From positions 1 to 36,551 of IMG/VR virus record IMGVR_UViG_3300042691_008354: a stretch of 36,551 nt of DNA. One strand, 5' to 3'. Each line of letters begins with the position of its first letter. Within the stretch, counting starts at the first letter, position 1. The notes beneath the pieces are model-generated. The model ran no database searches. It was given only the letters and a program-made list of their open reading frames with translations, and had not been told where the DNA came from. The DNA comes from a virus. Of the stretch, positions 17,738 through 25,345 are shown piece after piece. Position numbers and translations under genes: made by a program.

Positions 17738-18892
17738 TTAAATGTAAACTAATAAGTTAGCAGCCAATCCTTTTTCTTTTGTAAAGATATAACTTTCTGC
17801 TGTTTTAGGAACACCTACAAATCCTTGCTCATATTCCCATTTAGATAAATCTGATAAACATCTTAAAAAAGAAATAGTACAACCTTTTAGGTCTTTACTA
17901 GAGTGAGTTACAAAAGTTTCTTTATGATGAATATCTCCACAAAAATGATGGATATAATCTATTAAAGGCATAATACTTTTATTCTCAATCATAATAGTTG
18001 AAGGCAATGAATTAAGATAGTTCTTTTCATTGTGCCCATGACTAAAACCTAATAAATTACTCCCATAGACGATATATTTTCTAGATGCAGTAGAAGTATC
18101 AATTTTCACAAATTCATCGTTAGAATAAACTACAGAAAGAATTTGGCCTAAAAAGAATAGCTTATCTGCATCATGATTACTAATAACTAAAGGCACTTCT
18201 ATTTTACAATATTTTCTAGCTTTATCTATACAATTTTTAAGAGTTATAAATCCTTGGATAAAACTTTTTTTCCAAAAAGGATTAGAATCTTGTGGTGTGC
18301 CTTTTACAGTAGTATTTCTAGCATCATTAGCATTAAAAAAATCATTGCCTATAGGAAAAATAATTAATTCAGGATTATAAACTAGGCTTTGAGATAAAAG
18401 TTTATTAAATGCTTCTTCAAATATTCTACAATTTTGTTCTACAGATCCTGAAGGATTAGTTTCATCTATCAATACAAGTTTATCAATATGGGCATCATAA
18501 AGATTAATAACTGCTGCACTAGAAGAAATAGTAGAATTTAAAATAGGGTCATGTTGTGGAGTAGAATACTCAGCTAATATCTCTTTAATTTCTTCTAAAA
18601 TTTCTCCTGGATTTTCATACCAATGGTTTTTAGTATTAACAGAAAATCTAGGTTCACCATTAAAATTTTGCCAAAACTTAACAGATTTAACATCTGAAAG
18701 ACTTAGATTGTTAGATATTAAGAACTTTTCAAATTCAGAAATATCAGAAGATGTTTTATAAGATTTTTTTATTTCATGTACAGCTTTTAAACAAGTATCA
18801 TAAGGTATTTTTACTTTTAAAGAAAGCTTTTTAATGTTTTTTAAATAAGAAGGTTTGAGTATTATAAACTCTTTTAATTCTTCGTAAGTCAT
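17738..18892 (-). CDS. Winged-helix plus calcineurin-like metallophosphoesterase (384 aa)
   Basis: Residues about 1-65 form a small helical DNA-binding-like domain (SYLKNIKKLSLKVKIPYDTC). The rest carries the binuclear metallophosphoesterase motifs in order: DAH (133-135), GND (182-184), NHD (239-241), HGH (285-287) and GDIHH (319-323). All metal-ligand positions appear intact, so the enzyme should be active on a phosphoester; the substrate (nucleic acid, nucleotide or protein) is unknown. It sits between the lysis genes and the ring proteins. That is unusual for an enzyme but compatible with a nuclease or phosphatase packaged in, or acting on, the virion. The domain call is strong, the role is open. 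Confidence 0.85.
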   Translation of the reverse strand: MTYEELKEFIILKPSYLKNIKKLSLKVKIPYDTCLKAVHEIKKSYKTSSDISEFEKFLISNNLSLSDVKSVKFWQNFNGEPRFSVNTKNHWYENPGEILEEIKEILAEYSTPQHDPILNSTISSSAAVINLYDAHIDKLVLIDETNPSGSVEQNCRIFEEAFNKLLSQSLVYNPELIIFPIGNDFFNANDARNTTVKGTPQDSNPFWKKSFIQGFITLKNCIDKARKYCKIEVPLVISNHDADKLFFLGQILSVVYSNDEFVKIDTSTASRKYIVYGSNLLGFSHGHNEKNYLNSLPSTIMIENKSIMPLIDYIHHFCGDIHHKETFVTHSSKDLKGCTISFLRCLSDLSKWEYEQGFVGVPKTAESYIFTKEKGLAANLLVYI

Positions 18893-18898
18893 AATTAA

Positions 18899-19330
18899 TT
18901 ATTTAGATAGTAAGGTAAAAACTAAAACAGAAGTACTAATGACTCCTGCTGCTATAATTAATTTGTTTACCAACTTTGATTTTTTTAACTTCTTATTTAA
19001 TTCTACATTTTCTTTTTCATATAAAGTTACTAGCTGTTGATAAGCAACAATTTGTGTATCTAAATTATCTATTTGGTTTTGATAATTTAAATGGAGATTT
19101 TGAGATGTTTCTAAAGCTTTTTGATAATCTAAAACAACAGAATCTAAAGAATCTATTAGTTCAGCATAAGCATCAACTAAAAACAAATCTTTATTAATAA
19201 CTCTTAGCTGGTCAAAAGTAACACATACTACTGTGTCACTTCCTATTTTTATTTCTTTTGGATAAATGCTCTGCGAGAAACTCAACTGATTTATCATTAG
19301 GAAGAGTGCTAATAGAATCGGCCTTAACAT
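18899..19330 (-). CDS. Coiled-coil membrane protein, spanin-like second gene (143 aa)
   Basis: The N-terminus looks like a signal peptide (MLRPILLALFLMINQLSFSQ), with no lipobox Cys near the predicted cleavage site. Residues about 50-118 form a long Gln/Leu/Asn coiled coil, and residues about 119-140 are a C-terminal membrane segment (KLIIAAGVISTSVLVFTLLS). Two membrane contacts joined by a coiled coil recall unimolecular spanins, but the missing lipobox departs from that class. The first 95 nt overlap the end of the 120-aa gene in another frame, the arrangement typical of embedded or overlapping spanin pairs. The likely role is outer-membrane disruption at lysis. A structural chaperone role cannot be excluded. 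Confidence 0.55.
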   Translation of the reverse strand: MLRPILLALFLMINQLSFSQSIYPKEIKIGSDTVVCVTFDQLRVINKDLFLVDAYAELIDSLDSVVLDYQKALETSQNLHLNYQNQIDNLDTQIVAYQQLVTLYEKENVELNKKLKKSKLVNKLIIAAGVISTSVLVFTLLSK

Positions 19331-19598
19331 ATAGTTTAGATTTTAAATATTTGATGTGCTTATTTTTTTTATCAATAGTCACTAAAGCAGAATTTAATTC
19401 TGACATCATGCTATCTCTTTGGGACTCTAGATATTTATTAGCTTTTTCTAATCCTGAAATTTGAATAGTTAAAGAATCTACTTTAAGCTGTAAGCTTAGA
19501 TTTTCTCTAGATTTTGTAAAATATCTATTAGTAGCTATAGAAGCAACTAAAGAAGCAAGTAAAAATAAAAATACAAATAATACCATGTTATTTTTCAT
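19236..19598 (-). CDS. i-spanin-like membrane-anchored coiled coil (120 aa)
   Basis: A single N-terminal membrane anchor (residues about 5-24, MVLFVFLFLLASLVASIA) is followed by a basic stop and a long heptad-rich coiled coil. This is the topology of an inner-membrane spanin subunit. The gene overlaps the holin by 11 nt upstream and the 143-aa gene by 95 nt downstream. It ends in TGA while most neighbours use TAA; the overlap constrains this choice. The function is inferred from topology and from the holin next to it. Confidence 0.6.
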   Translation of the reverse strand: MKNNMVLFVFLFLLASLVASIATNRYFTKSRENLSLQLKVDSLTIQISGLEKANKYLESQRDSMMSELNSALVTIDKKNKHIKYLKSKLYVKADSISTLPNDKSVEFLAEHLSKRNKNRK

Positions 19599-20040
19599 TT
19601 TGATTTACATTAGGATTAAACTCTTTTACTAGATTAATCGTTTTTTTAATTTTTTTAATAAATTCTACTACTCTGTCTGATATACCTTTTCCAGTAGCCC
19701 ATTTAATCTTTTCATCTACACTACTATATTCTATACTAATTAGAAAAATAGTTGTAAAAGCTGTTGCTAAATATTCTTTAGGAAAGTAAAGGAGCATGAA
19801 GTCATTAATTAAAAACTTATCTAAAAGAAATATAAAAAATAGTCCTGCTCCATAAGTAATCATTTTAGTAACAAAACCTATTCTAGTTTTTTTACTAGTT
19901 ACTACTTCATTGTTTCTTTTAGCATACCATCTTCCTACAAAAGTATCAATTACTACAGCAAAAAATACTAAACAAGCTAAAGGAGCAGCAGGTAAAAAGA
20001 ATGAACCTATAATTGATAAAAATGAGATAATTTTTTCCAT
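19588..20040 (-). CDS. Phage holin, multi-span type (150 aa)
   Basis: The N-terminal third is strongly hydrophobic (residues about 4-36, including LPAAPLACLVFFAVVIDTFV), followed by a basic patch and two further membrane segments (about 56-75 and 86-104). The tail is polar and Lys-rich. Size, three-span topology and the 'IDTFVGRWYAKRN' loop fit the phage_holin_4-type proteins common in Bacteroidota phages. The expected function is timed permeabilisation of the inner membrane. It lies 4 nt after the DUF5675-type gene and overlaps the spanin-like gene, so this is a compact lysis cassette. Confidence 0.75.
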   Translation of the reverse strand: MEKIISFLSIIGSFFLPAAPLACLVFFAVVIDTFVGRWYAKRNNEVVTSKKTRIGFVTKMITYGAGLFFIFLLDKFLINDFMLLYFPKEYLATAFTTIFLISIEYSSVDEKIKWATGKGISDRVVEFIKKIKKTINLVKEFNPNVNQNEK

Positions 20041-20044
20041 TGTA

Positions 20045-20515
20045 TTAAAGTTTAATAGTCCAAGTTGCTTCTCCTTTTTTTACAGCTTCATAAATCTTTT
20101 TATAGAGTTCTTCATAAGCTAAAGTACTTTGAGAAATAGCATTTTTATGTTTTTTCTTTCCAGGAAGTAAACATCCATGAGTGTCTTTATTAGTGTTACC
20201 TATGTGCACCATAATAAACTTAAATCCTGGTACAGGATCTAAGCAAATAGTTTCTTTATGCCAAGTCCATCTTTTATGATATTGTTGATAATGTCTTCCT
20301 GCTTTTCTTAACCAAGGTTTATAGACACCTGCTGGAATAGCAGTATTACCCCATACTTTACCTTCTTTTGCATCATCAAAATCTCCATCTTTATTTTTAT
20401 CTACAAGTTCTCTAACAGGATCTTCTAAAATAAAACATTGAAATATATCATCAATGTACAATTCACTAATAGTAGCTACATCAGTAAGCTCTTTTCTAAT
20501 TTGTAAAATTTTCAT
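20045..20515 (-). CDS. DUF5675-type protein, candidate cell-wall enzyme (156 aa)
   Basis: The N-terminal 'LYIDDIFQCFILEDPVREL', the 'IPAGVYKP' turn and the C-terminal 'VHIGNTNKDTHGCLLPG' match the phage family DUF5675. The closing motif, His104 followed by His113-Gly114-Cys115, resembles the catalytic H...HGC of YkuD-type L,D-transpeptidases, so a cysteine peptidase or peptidoglycan-acting fold is plausible. The gene is immediately upstream of the holin, the position where an endolysin would be expected, and no other lysozyme-like gene is present nearby. The family assignment is good; enzymatic activity is inferred only. Confidence 0.7.
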   Translation of the reverse strand: MKILQIRKELTDVATISELYIDDIFQCFILEDPVRELVDKNKDGDFDDAKEGKVWGNTAIPAGVYKPWLRKAGRHYQQYHKRWTWHKETICLDPVPGFKFIMVHIGNTNKDTHGCLLPGKKKHKNAISQSTLAYEELYKKIYEAVKKGEATWTIKL

Positions 20516-20516
20516 G

Positions 20517-20819
20517 TTATGTTAGATTAGAATAATAAATAAAATCAACTTCATCTTGAAAAGCCCATATAAAACCAAACTTATCAAGTATTAGCCAACC
20601 TTGAGGCAAATATAAGGGTTCTTGACCTTTTATCCATCTTAAAATTGTAGGAGGAAAAGGATTTATATTATTTTCTTGTGTAGATTTTATTTCATTAAAC
20701 TTAACTAAATAATCATTAAAATCTTCAAATGCTTCTCCTTCAGTACCATTAACTATAATATACCATTTTTCAGGTATTTCAGGTCTATCAGGTTCAACCC
20801 ATGTTATTTTGTTAGACAT
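20517..20819 (-). CDS. Small Trp-rich protein of unknown function (100 aa)
   Basis: I do not recognise this protein. It is acidic and rich in Trp, Pro and Phe (WVEPDRPEIPEKWYIIVNG, RWIKGQEPLYLPQGWLIL). It has no signal peptide or membrane span. The start overlaps the end of the 214-aa fibre-like gene by 16 nt, and the stop lies 1 nt before the DUF5675-type gene. The overlap suggests a role linked to the fibre genes, for example a fibre cap or assembly factor. Confidence 0.55.
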   Translation of the reverse strand: MSNKITWVEPDRPEIPEKWYIIVNGTEGEAFEDFNDYLVKFNEIKSTQENNINPFPPTILRWIKGQEPLYLPQGWLILDKFGFIWAFQDEVDFIYYSNLT

Positions 20820-21448
20820 AACTTAGCAAATTGTAAGGTTTCACTTGAGTTAGTTACATTCATTTGAGTTGTAATAACTATAAAGTATGTAAGGGCAGGA
20901 TTAAAAGTAATAGGGGTAGTAGATACTAAAGATTGAGTCTGAATATTAGACCATACTGTTTGACCAGCGTTTACATCTCTAGGTACAATTAAACCAATTG
21001 AGTTTCTAAAATATCTAAAAAATGGTGAAAATGAAGTATTAGAATTAAATCCATTAGCATTTTCTAGCACTTTAGTTCCTCCTATAGCTGCTGAAGTATT
21101 GATATAGATCCTAAAAGTAGAAGTATGTCCTGATGGTCCTTTAGAAATATTATAGTTAAGCTCATACATTGCACCAACTAAATTTTTAGCAGGAGGTATA
21201 GCTAAAGATGTAAAAATAGTTTCAGCATTAGTATTACTAATTGTAATTGGAGTAGATTGAGTAACTAAAGTTTCAAGATCTGATGATCCTCCTGGAATTA
21301 CAGTAGGAACAAATATTTTTCCATCAGTACCTAATGTTGCAGAATTATTAGCATCACTACTAATAGGATTAGTAATAAAATTAATAATAAAAGCACTTAC
21401 AGGATTTTTAGCTGCAAAGTTTTTTACGTTTTGAAAAAATTTAGACAT
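20804..21448 (-). CDS. Beta-rich fibre/decoration-like protein (214 aa)
   Basis: The N-terminus (MSKFFQNVKNFAAKNP) is a short amphipathic helix, followed by Ser/Thr/Asn-rich beta strands with the look of a jelly-roll (ISNTNAETIFTSLAIPPAKN, then FRIYINTSAAIGGTKV). The N-terminal helix pattern (MxKFxxNxKxF) and the last strand (FAKLCLTK against SEVCVLSKIY) match the adjacent 192-aa protein, suggesting diverged tandem paralogues. The short helix may anchor the protein to the virion and the beta domain may be exposed. It could be a receptor-binding or head-fibre protein. Confidence 0.55.
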   Translation of the reverse strand: MSKFFQNVKNFAAKNPVSAFIINFITNPISSDANNSATLGTDGKIFVPTVIPGGSSDLETLVTQSTPITISNTNAETIFTSLAIPPAKNLVGAMYELNYNISKGPSGHTSTFRIYINTSAAIGGTKVLENANGFNSNTSFSPFFRYFRNSIGLIVPRDVNAGQTVWSNIQTQSLVSTTPITFNPALTYFIVITTQMNVTNSSETLQFAKLCLTK

Positions 21449-21449
21449 T

Positions 21450-22028
21450 TTAGTAAATTTTACTTAAAACACAAACTTCACTATAAATATTATTTCCAGC
21501 ATTATTGCTTCCCCATTGAGCAGTTACATCTAAAGAATTTAGTACAGTAGTATCAAATGAAGTATTATTTAAAAAACTAAAATCTACACCTTCAAAATTA
21601 TTTGAAGCATTTCTAGAATAAGTAAAAACTCCTTTTGTCATTATAGCTGCTACAGTTGCTATACCTACAGCTCTAACAGTAAATATAACTTCTAAATCCC
21701 AATGTTTTGTAGTAATATTTGGAAGAATAATATTTCCTGAAGATGCTAGTATAACTGAATTAGATTTTAATTTAATATTTAAACTTTCGTTATTAACAGA
21801 AGATATAATACCTCCTAGTGTCAAAGAAAAAGAATCTCCTATTGAAAAACCATTTGGAGGTACTACTAATCCTCCTACACCACCATCTAATAAAGTAGTT
21901 TCTGTAGTAGTTCCTGTAATAGGAATAGATGAAGCTGTTTGACTAAATAAACCAAAACTAATAGATTTATTAGCAGCATCTAAACTTTTAAATACAAATG
22001 ATTTTAAATTAGCAGAAAACTTTCCCAT
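21450..22028 (-). CDS. Beta-rich fibre/decoration-like protein, paralogue of its neighbour (192 aa)
   Basis: It begins MGKFSANLKSFVFKS, and the body has a 'VVPPNGFSIGDSFSLTLGG' segment typical of trimeric jelly-roll heads in phage fibres (IPAN-F-xxGDxF-type). Strands continue to the Cys-containing end SEVCVLSKIY. It is followed after 1 nt by the 214-aa paralogue. The likely role is surface attachment or decoration. Without structure prediction I cannot say whether it is on the head or the tail. Confidence 0.55.
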   Translation of the reverse strand: MGKFSANLKSFVFKSLDAANKSISFGLFSQTASSIPITGTTTETTLLDGGVGGLVVPPNGFSIGDSFSLTLGGIISSVNNESLNIKLKSNSVILASSGNIILPNITTKHWDLEVIFTVRAVGIATVAAIMTKGVFTYSRNASNNFEGVDFSFLNNTSFDTTVLNSLDVTAQWGSNNAGNNIYSEVCVLSKIY

Positions 22029-22032
22029 TATA

Positions 22033-22383
22033 TTAAACTAAATATGTTATAAATATAGTAGTAGTACCTACTGCTTCTCTAGTTACTCTAAATTTTTCTA
22101 AATTAGAAAATTCAGAAAGAATAAATTCATCATTATCTTGTCTAGCTATACCAACACCTACAGAAGGAGTACTTCCATCATAAGTGTACCTAAGAGCTTT
22201 ACCTACTAAAGTAGAATTTACATATACATGAATAGCTTTAGCATCTTTTCTTTTTCCTACAGTTAAATTTAATAATTTAACAGTAGCATCTACAGTTATA
22301 GTTTCAGAATCAAAAGCTTTATATTCATTTACAATAGTTTCTTTTGTCTTAAAACTATTCCTATTTAAAAATCCTTGTACCAT
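22033..22383 (-). CDS. Small beta-rich virion protein (116 aa)
   Basis: The protein is rich in Thr and Val, with regular alternating hydrophobic strands (ITVDATVKLLNLTVGKRKDA, AIHVYVNSTLVGKALRYTYDG) and no helix-rich region. Size and composition fit a small decoration or fibre-tip protein. It is packed between the Cys-rich 91-aa gene and the fibre pair, with spacers of 3 and 4 nt. No specific family recognised. Confidence 0.5.
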   Translation of the reverse strand: MVQGFLNRNSFKTKETIVNEYKAFDSETITVDATVKLLNLTVGKRKDAKAIHVYVNSTLVGKALRYTYDGSTPSVGVGIARQDNDEFILSEFSNLEKFRVTREAVGTTTIFITYLV

Positions 22384-22386
22384 AAT

Positions 22387-22662
22387 TTAACAATTGCAGG
22401 GTTCAGTTAATTCTATACTATGATTGACTATTGAACAGATTTCTTTTTCTGTCAAACAGTTAATTTCATCTAAAGTTTTACCTTCTTCAGGTTCTGTATT
22501 ATAACAATATATACTATCTAAATATTCTTTAACAATAAGCATTTTCATTTCTAGTTCAGGACAGCTTCTGCTTAATTTATAAGCAGAAAAAACTTTACTG
22601 ACTAAATCAGAGTACCTACATTGTATATACTGTATATATTTTATTTTACACTCAGTAGTCAT
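22387..22662 (-). CDS. Small Cys-rich protein of unknown function (91 aa)
   Basis: There are eight Cys in 91 residues, including a terminal CNC, with otherwise helical, Glu/Leu-rich sequence (KVFSAYKLSRSCPELEMKML). The ATG overlaps the stop of the collagen-like gene by one base (TAATG), so the two are coupled. Cys-rich termini are also found in the 222-aa and 187-aa neighbours, which suggests a shared assembly. I do not recognise a family. Confidence 0.55.
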   Translation of the reverse strand: MTTECKIKYIQYIQCRYSDLVSKVFSAYKLSRSCPELEMKMLIVKEYLDSIYCYNTEPEEGKTLDEINCLTEKEICSIVNHSIELTEPCNC

Positions 22663-23330
22663 TATTTTCTTACTATATATTCAGCAGTAAAATAAACAGG
22701 TTCAACACCTGCTGTATCTGTAGTTGCAAGTATAATTCTAAAGTTTTGATTAATGTCTACAGGAGCTACAGGAAAATTTGTTGTAAAAATAAAATAATCT
22801 TCTGAAGGAACAGCTAAATTAAATAAATTAACTCCTACATCAGAAGTATCTGTAAAACAAGCTCTACCTATTACATTAATAGCTGTATTGCTCCATTTAT
22901 CAATATAAAATTCTAGGTAAAAATATTTTAAAGCTGGATAAAAACCAGACCATTTAACAATTTCAACAGCGTTGGTTAAATTATCATTGTTATTTAAAAA
23001 AACAGAAAGTTGTCCAGCAGATTCAATTTCTTCTGTTTTAAATACAGCTCTTACTTTTAATCTGTTTTCATTTTTATGAAACTCAGATGCATGCTGCACT
23101 AAAATACTAGGTACATATCTTCTTAGTCCAGAAGAACTAATACCACCAAAGTTAATTTCTGTATCAATTACATTACCTGCATCAGCACCAGGTAATCCTT
23201 GAATACCTTGTATACCCTGAATACCTTGTGGGCCTTGTGGGCCTTGTGGTCCAACAGGACCTTGTGGGCCTGGAATACTAGGTAAAGTTATAGTATCACA
23301 ATTACAATTATCATTAGCACATTTACACAT
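22662..23330 (-). CDS. Collagen-like fibre protein with Cys-rich N-terminus (222 aa)
   Basis: The first 12 residues contain four Cys (MCKCANDNCNCD). Residues 21-50 are ten uninterrupted Gly-X-Y triplets (GPQ, GPV, GIQ, GLP, GAD types), which should form a collagen triple helix. Residues about 55-222 are a beta-rich domain. This layout, an anchor, a trimerising stalk and a globular tip, is typical of phage fibres. The N-terminal Cys could lock the three chains or bind metal. It follows the 187-aa gene by 11 nt and is coupled to the 91-aa gene. Confidence 0.75.
   Translation of the reverse strand: MCKCANDNCNCDTITLPSIPGPQGPVGPQGPQGPQGIQGIQGIQGLPGADAGNVIDTEINFGGISSSGLRRYVPSILVQHASEFHKNENRLKVRAVFKTEEIESAGQLSVFLNNNDNLTNAVEIVKWSGFYPALKYFYLEFYIDKWSNTAINVIGRACFTDTSDVGVNLFNLAVPSEDYFIFTTNFPVAPVDINQNFRIILATTDTAGVEPVYFTAEYIVRK
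23181..23270 (-). repeat. Ten Gly-X-Y collagen triplets
   Basis: A 90-nt tract encodes GPQ-GPV-GPQ-GPQ-GPQ-GIQ-GIQ-GIQ-GLP-GAD. Codons are near-identical, so the DNA is a 9-nt imperfect repeat (GGNCCACAA-like on the coding strand). Such tracts can change length by slippage and so vary the fibre stalk. Confidence 0.85.
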
Positions 23331-23341
23331 ATCTTAATTTT

Positions 23342-23905
23342 TTAGCAGCAACATTTTTGAAAAGAACATATTTTTTCTAGTTGTTTAAGTAAATCTTTAG
23401 CTTGTTGTTTTTTACCACAAGCATAAGCTGATTTTATACCAACTAAAAGAGCAGAAGCTTTTTGATAATAATCCCAATAAGTTTTCCAATTACACCCACA
23501 ATATTCTTCTACAAACTTAGCTTTCATTTTTTCTATGCAGCATTTTACCTTGCATAATGAAAGAACTTCTATAGAAGTAGTATAAGTAATATCTGTATCT
23601 TCATCAATTACTTCATAAGTAATTAAATATATACCATCAGGTAAATCAGTATTTTCAATTAAATCTAATTGAAACTCTTCATCAACAATTACAGCAGTTT
23701 GCACAGCAGTAGTTACATCATATACTACAATAGTTCCACTAGGAAAAGTAATAGTAACAGATGCAGCATCTACATCAACTAAATTTAAGTTAGGAGTGTT
23801 CCATCCTGTTAAATTAGTCAAAGAATACTCTCCAGTAATATCTGTTAATTCTAGCTTGCTGCAATTATCAATAAAACAAGCTTTTATTTTAAGTTCTAGT
23901 GCCAT
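23342..23905 (-). CDS. Beta-sandwich protein with Cys-rich helical C-terminus (187 aa)
   Basis: Residues about 10-115 are beta-rich with a 'LPDGIYLITYEV' motif, a pattern I know from structural proteins of Bacteroidota phages. Residues about 116-187 are helical and carry most of the 12 Cys, including CKVKCC, CGC and the terminal CSFQKCCC. It is the first gene after the terminator at 23952-23982 and starts a new block of surface genes. The likely role is a virion surface or fibre-adaptor protein; the Cys clusters may be crosslinking or metal-binding. Confidence 0.6.
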   Translation of the reverse strand: MALELKIKACFIDNCSKLELTDITGEYSLTNLTGWNTPNLNLVDVDAASVTITFPSGTIVVYDVTTAVQTAVIVDEEFQLDLIENTDLPDGIYLITYEVIDEDTDITYTTSIEVLSLCKVKCCIEKMKAKFVEEYCGCNWKTYWDYYQKASALLVGIKSAYACGKKQQAKDLLKQLEKICSFQKCCC

Positions 23906-23951
23906 AGCTATGATTACGAAATATTAACAAATTAGTTCCAAAAAAGTATAA

Positions 23952-23982
23952 AAAAGGGTACTCCAAAATGAAGTACCCTTTT
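23952..23982 (-). terminator. Rho-independent terminator after the 430-aa virion gene
   Basis: A perfect 11-bp stem (AAAAGGGTACT / AGTACCCTTTT) with a 9-nt loop is followed on the minus strand by TTATACTTTTTT. It lies in the 108-nt gap after the 430-aa gene stop, so it ends the capsid transcript. The rest of that gap shows no convincing promoter. Confidence 0.85.
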
Positions 23983-24013
23983 AACCATGAATACTAAAAA
24001 CTAAAAACCAAAA

Positions 24014-25306
24014 TTATAGATTACCAATCTGTGCAGTAAGGTTTGTAAAGTTTACTACATAAGCATCTAGTACATCTACAATACCATCACCAGCACCACC
24101 AGTATAACTAGTTTTAAATGTGTGAGGAACATTAGCATCCAGAGCACAAGCAATACACAATTGTTGTCTAAAGTCAGTATTAGTCAAAGCTTTATTAGGT
24201 TTGCTAAGAACCAAGTTTAGAGTAGAGTGATCTTGACTAACAATAAGGTCAGTTTGAACAGTTGTTGGAGGAAACTCAGTATAAGTAAAGAGTTGTCCTT
24301 GATTTCTCCAAGAAGAAGCTTCAAGGGTTCTCATTTGCTCATAAGTACCATGTCCAATAAATGCACCTACTTGGTAAGAAAGGTTAGTAGAACCACCACC
24401 AGAAATACCAATTTGGAAATTTACCAAACTAACAGGTCTAGAATCCAAAATAAATGGTTGGTTCAAACCACTTACTTTAATTCCAAAGTTAGCAGCATTA
24501 GCACCAGCAGCAGTAATACCTTCCCAAGCAGCAGCAGTAAGTGTACCGCTAGTTTGTGCAGGGTAAGCAAGTGTAAAGCTTGTGTTAGCTACTACTTGTG
24601 TAATAAGATACACAGGGTCATTAACACCAGTACCTAGTCTTACATAATCACCTGCTACAAAAGTTCCTGTAAGAGAACAGCTAACAAGAGGAGATCCTTG
24701 TACCCAAGTAATAACAGAACCAGCAGGAGCAGCAATGTTACCTGTATTAGCATTAATTAGTTCTGCAAGAATAGGTCTTCTAGTCCAATAAGAAAGTTGT
24801 CTTACAAGGTTTCTATAAAGACCATTAGCTACTTCAGCTTGTGTGGCAGATGCATCAGAAAGATAATCTACCAAAATAGGATTCATCAAAGAAGAAGCTT
24901 CTTGGGAAAGCAACTCATAAAATGAAATAACCATTGTGTAGTAGTTATCATTAATAACGCTAAAACTACCTACACCAGTTACACCATTATAACCGTAATA
25001 AGATACTTGTTGTACTTTAGGAGCAAAAGCAATACCTGTATAGTTTTGAATATCTTTATAGGTAAACAATTGAGATTCCCAAAGAGCAACACCAGCACCT
25101 CTACCCATTACAATTTTAATAGGAGAAGTAGTTGTAAGAACAGATGTAGAATCCAAAATAACATTACTTGCATCAGTAATAACTAGCTCACCTTGAGCTA
25201 GGTTACTTGGAGCAGCTACTGTACCAGCACCTGTACCAACAGTTCTGTCTACGTCAGCACCTGCAAAAAATTTAAAGTTGTCTAAAATTTGAGGTTGAGA
25301 AATCAT
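24014..25306 (-). CDS. Abundant virion structural protein of unknown class (430 aa)
   Basis: The protein is Ala/Thr/Gly/Val-rich and beta-rich, with a conserved-looking core (KVQQVSYYGYNGVTGVGSF, then 'MVISFYELLSQEASSLMNP'). A beta insertion lies at about residues 205-275 (SCSLTGTFVAGDYVRL, NTSFTLAYPAQ). Together with the capsid gene it has fewer A/T-only codons than the rest of the window, a sign of high expression. It is followed by a strong terminator. The 'eqv-YYGYNG' pattern faintly recalls tube or sheath-like proteins, but the ring and muzzle genes indicate a short-tailed phage. It could be a second head protein or major tail component. I am confident that it is a virion gene, not of its role. 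Confidence 0.55.
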   Translation of the reverse strand: MISQPQILDNFKFFAGADVDRTVGTGAGTVAAPSNLAQGELVITDASNVILDSTSVLTTTSPIKIVMGRGAGVALWESQLFTYKDIQNYTGIAFAPKVQQVSYYGYNGVTGVGSFSVINDNYYTMVISFYELLSQEASSLMNPILVDYLSDASATQAEVANGLYRNLVRQLSYWTRRPILAELINANTGNIAAPAGSVITWVQGSPLVSCSLTGTFVAGDYVRLGTGVNDPVYLITQVVANTSFTLAYPAQTSGTLTAAAWEGITAAGANAANFGIKVSGLNQPFILDSRPVSLVNFQIGISGGGSTNLSYQVGAFIGHGTYEQMRTLEASSWRNQGQLFTYTEFPPTTVQTDLIVSQDHSTLNLVLSKPNKALTNTDFRQQLCIACALDANVPHTFKTSYTGGAGDGIVDVLDAYVVNFTNLTAQIGNL

Positions 25307-25345
25307 GATAATAATTTTTTATGTTATAAGTTAATTTTTAAAATT

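Noticed and set aside
23181-23270. CRISPR-like short repeats
   Set aside because: The repeat is the coding DNA of a collagen tract, without spacers.
24014-25306. 430-aa gene as the major capsid protein
   Set aside because: The 510-aa gene directly after the scaffold has the expected position and length. The 430-aa protein is farther down and has a different beta-rich character.
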